From: an uncultured Lachnospiraceae bacterium
GTDB lineage: Bacteria; Bacillota; Clostridia; Lachnospirales; Lachnospiraceae
Assembly (NCBI GenBank): GCA_910586005.1
Contig: CAJUHG010000084.1
Coordinates: forward strand, 1-10,527
Reading direction: 5' to 3'
DNA: 10,527 nt
Position 1 is the first letter of the stretch, and each line of letters starts with the position of its first letter. The notes under the pieces were generated by a model, which searched no databases, was not told the origin of the DNA, and saw only the letters and a list, made by a program, of their open reading frames with translations. A program made the position numbers and the translations under genes. Positions 5,661 through 10,527 of the stretch are shown here, piece by piece.

Positions 5661-7007
5661 TTAAGCATTTTTTAATTTCTCAAAGTACTCATCAACACTT
5701 TTTTTAATTTCTATGGGTTTTAAAGTCTTTGATAAATAACCTTCTGGTTTTAAAGATATTACTTTTATAATACTCTCCTTGTCAACTCTACCCGTTAAAA
5801 AAATAACTGGTATATCAGCAATATCTTTTTCAGAACGAATCATTTCTAATACTTGCTTGCCATCACAAACTGGCATCTCATAATCTAATAGCACCAAATC
5901 TGGCCTATCTAAAACAATGCTTCTAATTCCAGATAATCCAGATTCTGCTATTGCAACTTGATAATCTTTACTCAATAGTTCTTTCATAGCCTGCCGTATC
6001 GTACTTGAATCATCTACCACAAGTATTTTCTTTTTGGAACTTACTTTATCTTTTTTCAGATATTTTTTAATTTCAGTTATAGCATTTTCTGCTTTGATAG
6101 AGGATTCCATTCCATTTTGATTTGTATGTGATGCAACTACACAAAATGCAAAATATCCTGCACCTGTATTAAATAATAAACTATTTTGCAGGCGTTCTCG
6201 CTCAAATATATTTTCAAATTGTTGATAAGTCAATAAATTTTCTTCTTTTATTTCATACAAATCTGAATCAAATAACTGTTCACTAAGACGACTTGCAAAC
6301 TGTTGTGCTGTATATCTAGTAACGTTCATTAGCATAACATCTAATTCATCTGTTTGATTTCCCATAATACTGCCAACCGTATTTAAAAGTAATTTTTCTT
6401 CAAATATCAATATAATTTCCCATTTTTCTCCCTGTTTATTTTCATAAACTAAGCGATAATATATTCCATCTCCAAACTTCTCACCACCATAACACTCACT
6501 AATTACTCGTGCTTCTAATCGAAACAAATCATACAAAAGTTGAATAATTACTTGCCCTAAAGCTGTCTGATCTTCTTGAGGTAAAAGATTTCCCCATTTA
6601 CTTTTTGTTTTTCCTGTAATTGCATGGTCCTCAGTCAGAGTGTGTCCAATTAGCCATCCAGCACAAACGCCTAAAAAATGGCTAACTGCTTCGGGAGAAT
6701 ACCCTGTCTGCGCTAATTCTTTTTCAAGTTCTGGAAGTGTCTTTCTTCTAAAATTATCATGAAGTCGTCTATGTGTTTCAAATCCTATGTAATTAATAGA
6801 GGCCATATAGGCTTCTTCTTCGGTAAAATGTTTCATTGCATGATCTTTAAAATATTTAATACCTTCTTGACAAACCCATTGGCTTTTATCTTCTTGCTTA
6901 CTAAATACAATTAGTCTGTTCATAATACTAAAAAGCTTCCGATGTTCTTTATCAATAACATCTACACCAATATTAAACCTTTCTTGCCATACAAATTGAT
7001 TACCCAT
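5661..7007 (-). CDS. Hemerythrin / CheX-like / response-regulator receiver fusion
   Basis: This 448-aa cytoplasmic protein has three parts. Residues 1-132 are a bacteriohemerythrin with all expected di-iron ligands: His22, His60 and Glu64 (HFTEEE), His79 and His83, His122 and Asp127 (HTLTED); this fold binds oxygen reversibly. Residues about 140-320 have the size and pattern of a CheC/CheX-type domain, though the usual Glu/Asn phosphatase pair is not clear (DELDVMLMN is the nearest). Residues about 325-448 are a receiver: Asp332/Asp333, phospho-acceptor Asp375 in LLDYEMP, Thr405 and Lys427. No DNA-binding or enzymatic output domain is present. This suggests an oxygen-linked sensor feeding a phospho-signalling or chemotaxis partner. 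AAGGAGG lies 10 bases before the ATG. The gene stands alone, bracketed by inverted hairpin repeats, with a terminator after its stop. Confidence 0.9.
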   Translation of the reverse strand: MGNQFVWQERFNIGVDVIDKEHRKLFSIMNRLIVFSKQEDKSQWVCQEGIKYFKDHAMKHFTEEEAYMASINYIGFETHRRLHDNFRRKTLPELEKELAQTGYSPEAVSHFLGVCAGWLIGHTLTEDHAITGKTKSKWGNLLPQEDQTALGQVIIQLLYDLFRLEARVISECYGGEKFGDGIYYRLVYENKQGEKWEIILIFEEKLLLNTVGSIMGNQTDELDVMLMNVTRYTAQQFASRLSEQLFDSDLYEIKEENLLTYQQFENIFERERLQNSLLFNTGAGYFAFCVVASHTNQNGMESSIKAENAITEIKKYLKKDKVSSKKKILVVDDSSTIRQAMKELLSKDYQVAIAESGLSGIRSIVLDRPDLVLLDYEMPVCDGKQVLEMIRSEKDIADIPVIFLTGRVDKESIIKVISLKPEGYLSKTLKPIEIKKSVDEYFEKLKNA

Positions 7008-7073
7008 ATTATAGCTTCCTCCTTGTTAATAGTGACTTTTCATACTTGCCTATGCAGGTAGTAAAATAGATGA

Positions 7074-7100
7074 TTTTATTTATACCTATTTTTATTTATA
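7074..7100. repeat. Short direct repeat upstream of the hemerythrin gene
   Basis: The 11-mer TTTTATTTATA occurs at 7074-7084 and again at 7090-7100, a 16-base period, about 70-90 bases before the hemerythrin-receiver start. The second copy is part of the extended hairpin repeat 2. It may be a promoter-associated AT-rich element or a partial duplication; no clear -35/-10 pair was found. Confidence 0.35.
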
Positions 7101-7133
7101 ACAATAGAAAGTTTATAAGGTATACTTTCTATT
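7090..7133 (-). repeat. Hairpin repeat copy 2, inverted relative to copy 1
   Basis: Ten-base perfect arms (7103-7112 and 7124-7133) repeat the core AATAGAAAGT / ACTTTCTATT of copy 1, with a T-T mismatch and a different inner stem. The identity with copy 1 extends outside the hairpin: minus-strand bases 7113-7090 equal plus-strand bases 5596-5619 over 24 positions. The two copies thus face each other across the hemerythrin-receiver gene. Confidence 0.7.
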
Positions 7134-7357
7134 ATTTAAATTTGACCTGTTGGTTATTTTCTTATACAAATCAATTTTTGTAATATTTGGGTTTATTGAT
7201 ACATATATTAGTATATGCTTTATTTCCATTTAGTGAAAATATTTTTTTATAATATCATCATTTTTCCAAAGTATACCATATATTCTTATAAAATAAAATG
7301 GTTAATTTTTTAGTATAAATATATTTTTTACTATACAAAATAAAGACCTTTTATTTT
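7134..7357. other. Very AT-rich intergenic stretch without a recognised gene
   Basis: This is the plain part of the 623-base gap between the hemerythrin-receiver gene and the CPBP protease. It contains only short A/T inverted repeats, for example around 7200-7217 and an 8-base stem near 7336-7357, and no frame with a ribosome site. The functional-looking parts of the gap are the hairpins at 7103-7133 and 7537-7571 and the structured island at 7358-7493. Confidence 0.5.
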
Positions 7358-7450
7358 CTATTTACAGACACAAGAACTGCACAGAGGTTTTCCTATAAGA
7401 AAAAACATCCCTCCAAATCCTATACCCTCTGGACATCCAAAGATGACCAT
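7358..7450 (-). CDS. Possible 30-codon Gly-rich small peptide overlapping the RNA candidate
   Basis: From an ATG at 7450 the frame reads 30 residues beginning MVIFGCPEGIGFGGMFF, then IGKPLCSSCVCK, with an internal repeat of the form GGM-hydrophobic and four cysteines. Composition is unlike random AT-rich translation. Against it, only GGTGG directly abuts the ATG, so there is no properly spaced ribosome site, and the DNA also forms a strong RNA fold. Treat it as an alternative reading of the same island, not an established gene. Confidence 0.2.
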   Translation of the reverse strand: MVIFGCPEGIGFGGMFFLIGKPLCSSCVCK

Positions 7451-7493
7451 TCCACCAATTCACAAGGTATAATATCTGGAAAGATGTTTTTTC
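7399..7493 (-). ncRNA. Candidate structured RNA with built-in terminator
   Basis: A G-rich island in AT-rich surroundings folds as a rod on the minus strand. P1 is 11 perfect pairs (7483-7493 with 7399-7409), ending GATGTTTTTTC. P2 is 7 pairs with one G-U (7474-7480 with 7412-7418). P3 is 6 pairs (7466-7471 with 7421-7426). The tip P4 (7442-7449 with 7430-7437) has 4 pairs, a T-T mismatch and 3 more pairs around TTTG. Two-by-two internal loops separate P1-P2 and P2-P3, and a purine-rich strand of about 16 bases bulges before P4. The G-U pair would be an A-C mismatch on the other strand, favouring minus orientation. It matches no riboswitch or housekeeping RNA that I can name. An overlapping peptide frame is the competing explanation. 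Confidence 0.4.
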
Positions 7494-7536
7494 AATTGCT
7501 TTTTATTTTTAATAGTTATAAACTTTTTTAATTATG

Positions 7537-7571
7537 ATAATAGAAAGTTCGCAAAGTGTACTTTCTATTAT
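7537..7571 (-). terminator. Hairpin repeat copy 3, downstream of the CPBP protease
   Basis: Twelve-base perfect arms (7537-7548 and 7560-7571) share the AATAGAAAGT / ACTTTCTATT core. The inner part on the minus strand (ACACTTTGCGA) differs by one base from the plus strand of copy 1. It lies 60 bases after the protease stop, where a terminator is expected, but the following sequence (CATAATTAAAAAAG) has no good T-tract. Flank identity seen between copies 1 and 2 is lost here. Confidence 0.5.
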
Positions 7572-7630
7572 TAAAACAAGGAACACACAAAATTATCTTT
7601 TTCCTTCTATTTTTATATTGTATTCCTAAA

Positions 7631-8509
7631 TCACTTTACATTTTTATTATTTTGTAACCAAACTATTGTAATTAAAACAATACTTACAAGTAACATTCCT
7701 ATTGTTGTTATAATAAAAATAGTTTGATTTTGGTGCATCCAAGAAAATAATTTCGTCTCCACTCTAAGAACAGAAATAAGATTTGCTCCTATATGTGCCA
7801 ACAGAGCCCCATAGAAATGACCAGCTTTTTCCATAAACCATGCCAATAATATTCCAAGTATTCCTGCATAAACAAATTGGACTAAATTCATATGCAACAC
7901 TCCAAATAATAAAGCTGAAAATACCATAGCAATCATTCGACTTTGCTTTTCTCGTTTTGTTCCTTCTGGAGTTTTCTCCTCATTATTTAGAATCATCAAA
8001 TCACACAATCTTCCATATACTACACCACGATATAACAATTCTTCTAAAAAAGGTGTCAATAAGCAAGCTCCCAATAATTCAAATAGAATTCCACCTGCAA
8101 AAAAAATTTTTGTTACCTCTTGATATCCCTCAGAAATTTCTTCTAAAGTAGTCAAAGCTAGAATATTATTTAAAGCCATCCCTGCAGTAGCACCTGCTAA
8201 GAACATGACAATTCCATTTATAATTTTCTGTGCAGAAGTCTTTTTTTCAAATTCCAGATTCATATGTTCCCAGAATACAGTAGGCTCCTTTTTATCTTTA
8301 TCATAATAACGAACAATAAAAGGAATGGTTACTGCCACAGTCGCTGTCTGAAGTGCCATATACTGTTCTTGATAATCTGCACCTAAAAAAGATGCAAGCA
8401 TTGCAAATAGAGACATAGCAAGGTTTGTAACTACAAAATAAATAAATACTGGATATATCACATTCCAGGATTTAAACATTGCGCTATATTGTTTACTTTT
8501 TGGATTCAT
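7631..8509 (-). CDS. CPBP-family intramembrane metalloprotease (Abi/Rce1-like)
   Basis: This 292-aa integral membrane protein has about eight hydrophobic segments (near 15-40, 50-67, 96-118, 136-155, 193-209, 210-226, 233-250 and 263-285). The three catalytic motifs of the CPBP family are intact: EELLYRG (Glu156, Glu157, Arg161), FGVLH (Phe202, His206) and HIGAN (His239, Asn243). Related bacterial members act in bacteriocin immunity, peptide maturation or membrane-protein processing; most have no known substrate. The ATG overlaps the end of the upstream gene by 17 bases and is preceded by AGGAAGGAG within that gene, so the two are translated together. A charged loop (about 176-190) separates the first two motifs. 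No sign of damage. Confidence 0.9.
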   Translation of the reverse strand: MNPKSKQYSAMFKSWNVIYPVFIYFVVTNLAMSLFAMLASFLGADYQEQYMALQTATVAVTIPFIVRYYDKDKKEPTVFWEHMNLEFEKKTSAQKIINGIVMFLAGATAGMALNNILALTTLEEISEGYQEVTKIFFAGGILFELLGACLLTPFLEELLYRGVVYGRLCDLMILNNEEKTPEGTKREKQSRMIAMVFSALLFGVLHMNLVQFVYAGILGILLAWFMEKAGHFYGALLAHIGANLISVLRVETKLFSWMHQNQTIFIITTIGMLLVSIVLITIVWLQNNKNVK

Positions 8510-9296
8510 GTTCTCCTTCCTCTTTCTTATCCAGCACTTCTAATCCGCTGGTTTTATCTTCAATTTGCTGTTCAACCTGACGCAGCTTAGAATCCTGAGC
8601 AATCGCACGCATAATACGATTGATATCTTTTGGAGAGAACATATCAATAGCATCAATAAGACTATCAATAGCATCACGATTTACCACCAAACAACCACCT
8701 TTCTCCAATGGAATTGTCAGACAATTATTTGGATTTGATACATCTCCTAAACACAATCTGTTATTTTCATAATCACATTGAAAAACTACACCATGATATG
8801 TTATCATTCCATTTTCATCTGCAAGAGCAGAATAAGGTGCTTTTCCTCGATTTCCAATAAGTTTTTGAATCAGTTCATCTTCCAACTCATCTGAAATGGT
8901 ATCCATAATCTCTGGCTTTTTGTTTTCCAATGTTTTTTCTGAATTTGTACTTCCATTTATTTTCATAAAACGCATACTGCGAGTCGTTCCATTTTGCAAT
9001 ACACTTCGCTCATATTCTTGCTGCTGTTTTGAGACATTTCCCAATACATAAGTTTCTGTTTGTTCTTTCTGTTTTTCTAAGGCGTCTTCTTTTCGCTTTT
9101 CAATATCTTCCCTGTATTCTTCAATAGCATTATCCACCTTTTCTAACAGTTTATCCCATTCTTTCTCTGAAAATTCACCAATCGTTTTCCCTTCTGAACT
9201 TTCTTTTTTCTCCTCCTGTGGTTTCATCTTTTTTGCATACTCTGAAACTGCTTGTGAAAAATATCCATTATTCCCTTGTAATCTGTCTAGTAACAT
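8493..9296 (-). CDS. Uncharacterised coiled-coil protein paired with the CPBP protease
   Basis: This 267-aa protein has no signal peptide or membrane segment. Residues about 20-105 are strongly charged and helical (SEKEWDKLLEKVDNAIEEY, then REDIEKRKEDALEKQ), suggesting a coiled coil. Residues about 160-240 look globular: a beta-rich piece (MITYHGVVFQCDYENNRLCL, about 164-183), then LVVNRDAIDSLIDAID and a helical SPKDINRIMRAI. The tail (250-267) is charged. Similar proteins appear to me typical of Lachnospiraceae, but I cannot assign a function. GGAGG stands 7 bases before the ATG. Its 3' end overlaps the CPBP protease start by 17 bases, implying a shared role or coupled expression; it could be a partner or substrate of the protease. 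A terminator-like hairpin at 9341-9362 precedes it. Confidence 0.85.
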   Translation of the reverse strand: MLLDRLQGNNGYFSQAVSEYAKKMKPQEEKKESSEGKTIGEFSEKEWDKLLEKVDNAIEEYREDIEKRKEDALEKQKEQTETYVLGNVSKQQQEYERSVLQNGTTRSMRFMKINGSTNSEKTLENKKPEIMDTISDELEDELIQKLIGNRGKAPYSALADENGMITYHGVVFQCDYENNRLCLGDVSNPNNCLTIPLEKGGCLVVNRDAIDSLIDAIDMFSPKDINRIMRAIAQDSKLRQVEQQIEDKTSGLEVLDKKEEGEHESKK

Positions 9297-9331
9297 TGAT
9301 TTTCCTCCATTCTGCTTTTATAAGTTGAATA

Positions 9332-9657
9332 TCATATCTTAAAAACCTTTTGTAAGGTTTTTCCCAATAAAATAAAAATAGCATCTACCTCTATCTTTCC
9401 ATAGAAATAAATGCCATCCGTAGCTATTATAAATATCGGCAATTTCAGGAAAATCTTAACATTATTTGATATTAGATTAGTAGCAGATTCCATCCCCATC
9501 TGATATGAATCTGATGGATTTTTCTACGTTACTGCAATCTAGCAAAAACATATTATTCTTCAAGTTCCAGAAATTTTATCACCTCCTTTAAAGTATCAAA
9601 AAAACCATAAGTAACACAATATAATCAATGCCTGCTTCTAAACACCTCTAGCATTTC
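9332..9657 (-). other. Gap with short, possibly decayed reading frames
   Basis: The 361 bases between the coiled-coil gene and the ATPase hold no gene I can support. Three short minus-strand frames look protein-like. Bases 9553-9654 read from an ATG, pass an in-frame TGA (9625-9627) and end KEVIKFLELEE. Bases 9477-9551 encode 24 residues beginning MFLLDCSNVEK. Bases 9332-9499 encode 55 residues beginning MGMESATNLISNN. None has a properly placed ribosome site, although a strong AAAGGAGG occurs at about 9577-9584 without a start codon after it. An imperfect hairpin lies around 9494-9516. Decay of an older gene or chance are both possible. Confidence 0.3.
9341..9362 (-). terminator. Compact hairpin, terminator or leader attenuator
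   Basis: AAAAACCTT and AAGGTTTTT form a perfect 9-base stem with a 4-base loop, with five T residues at the 3' side on either strand. On the minus strand it lies about 300 bases after the AAA+ ATPase stop and 45 bases before the start of the coiled-coil gene, with no convincing promoter in between. It could end the ATPase transcript or attenuate read-through into the next genes. Confidence 0.55.
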
Positions 9658-10527
9658 CTATTCTAACCGCTCTAGTAATTTTTTGCGTTTTTCATCAAAA
9701 AGTAATTCCTGATTATATTGATCATACCTTGGACAATCACTATCTTGTAAAAATTTTACACTATAGAAATTAGAATTTAGTTCTGTAATAAACATTACCA
9801 TCTCTTGGCTAGTTCCAAAAGCTCCCTCTAGAAAATCAAAAGCATATTCCAATACTTTTAAAGATTCTTCTTGTTGATATTGGAATTTTTCATTCTCTTG
9901 TGCAAATAATTCCTTTATTCTTAAAAAAGCAGTTTCCTTCTCTTGAATCCCCTCCAATTTCAAAGTCTGACAAAAGTATTCCATCGTTTGAAGCAATCTT
10001 TTGTACTGTTTTTCACCTTCCTTATCAATCAATTCTGCTTGTTTCTTTTTATTATATTCCAAATTTAATTTTTGAAAAACATGAAAAAATAATTGTTGTC
10101 CATCCCATTCCTTTGAAATTGTCTCTATTAATTCCTTAAATTCCAAAAGATAAGATTGCAAATATTCCATATATTCTTCCCATAAAACAGCTTTCTTTAG
10201 AGTTTCATTTACTCTAGATAAAATTAAATGAAGCACACTTAATCGTTCATCAAAAGATGCATGAGAAATTTTTTTCAATAAGATTTCATCTAAGTGTCCC
10301 TGAAAAATTTCTTCTATCTGATAATCTGTTTGATATTTATCATAAAGCTCTAGATAATTTGCAAAATCTCTAGCAATCTTTGGAAATTGTATATATTGCA
10401 CAATTACTTCTCTATCTACCTTTTTTCCAAGCTGCTCATATACCTGAAGGAAATTAGATAAATCCTCCCAGCCTCTTGGCGTCGCAAAATTCCTTCCATC
10501 TACTGTGGTTTCCATTCGATAAAAATT
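9658..10527 (-). CDS. MoxR-like AAA+ ATPase, C-terminal part (runs off the right edge)
   Basis: The frame stays open through the window edge, so the start lies outside; the ATG at 10515 lacks a ribosome site and is probably internal. The first visible residues, VDGRNFATPRGWEDLSNFL, match the lid region of MoxR-family ATPases, where the T-x-RGWEDLS pattern is characteristic of clostridial members. The Walker A and B motifs would be in the missing part. The remaining 230 or so residues are helical and charged, an extension of a kind I associate with Lachnospiraceae MoxR proteins. MoxR ATPases act as chaperones, usually beside VWA-domain genes; no VWA gene follows here, only a decayed-looking gap. 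The protein ends in a lysine- and arginine-rich helix (DEKRKKLLERLE). Confidence 0.72.
   Translation of the reverse strand, partial: NFYRMETTVDGRNFATPRGWEDLSNFLQVYEQLGKKVDREVIVQYIQFPKIARDFANYLELYDKYQTDYQIEEIFQGHLDEILLKKISHASFDERLSVLHLILSRVNETLKKAVLWEEYMEYLQSYLLEFKELIETISKEWDGQQLFFHVFQKLNLEYNKKKQAELIDKEGEKQYKRLLQTMEYFCQTLKLEGIQEKETAFLRIKELFAQENEKFQYQQEESLKVLEYAFDFLEGAFGTSQEMVMFITELNSNFYSVKFLQDSDCPRYDQYNQELLFDEKRKKLLERLE

Noticed and set aside
5573..7571. The three hairpin copies as a CRISPR array
   Set aside because: Spacing is irregular (about 1.5 and 0.4 kb), copies differ in orientation, and no spacers or cas genes are present.
9900..10139. Plus-strand 79-codon frame opposite the ATPase C-terminus
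   Set aside because: Shadow of the minus-strand coding sequence, without a ribosome site or recognisable domain.
10513..10515. ATG at 10515 as the start of the ATPase
   Set aside because: The frame is open to the window edge, no Shine-Dalgarno precedes it, and the first residues match a mid-protein region of MoxR ATPases.

Overview
The window is AT-rich (by eye about one third G+C). Every convincing gene lies on the minus strand and most have a strong GGAGG-type ribosome binding site. Together with a SpoIID-like/peptidoglycan-binding spore-type protein fragment, a MoxR-type ATPase and Lachnospiraceae-style intergenic hairpins, this points to an anaerobic, probably spore-forming Clostridia, most likely Lachnospiraceae. 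The assignment rests on recognised protein styles; no marker gene is present.

Left part (1-3119), chromosomal backbone: an AraC-family regulator and an iron-sulfur-flavoprotein-like reductase form a two-gene operon with a palindrome over its promoter. Next is a superoxide reductase with a damaged desulforedoxin-type site, then the 3' part of a SpoIID-like gene with a peptidoglycan-binding domain. That last gene has lost its front, and the break coincides with the 3' end of a large serine recombinase.

Middle (3120-5088), mobile-element end: a 554-aa serine recombinase and a 53-aa partner read from one promoter. The recombinase stop codon lies within about 15 bases of resumed host-gene homology, the layout of a skin-like intervening element. 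The missing 5' half of the host gene is not in the window, so the genes at 5089-10527 may be element cargo or rearranged chromosome; the window cannot decide.

Right part (5089-10527): a YqiA-like esterase; a hemerythrin/CheX-like/response-regulator protein bracketed by inverted copies of a hairpin repeat; a 623-base intergenic region with two of the three repeat copies and a G-rich island that folds like a small RNA and also reads as a 30-codon peptide; a CPBP membrane protease overlapping an uncharacterised coiled-coil gene; a 361-base gap with decayed-looking short frames; and the C-terminal part of a MoxR-like AAA+ ATPase running off the right edge.

Several products (superoxide reductase, flavoprotein, hemerythrin-receiver) suit an anaerobe coping with oxygen, but they are not one operon. 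The most distinctive items are the interrupted spore-type gene with its recombinase, the hairpin repeats around the hemerythrin gene, and the structured island at about 7358-7493.
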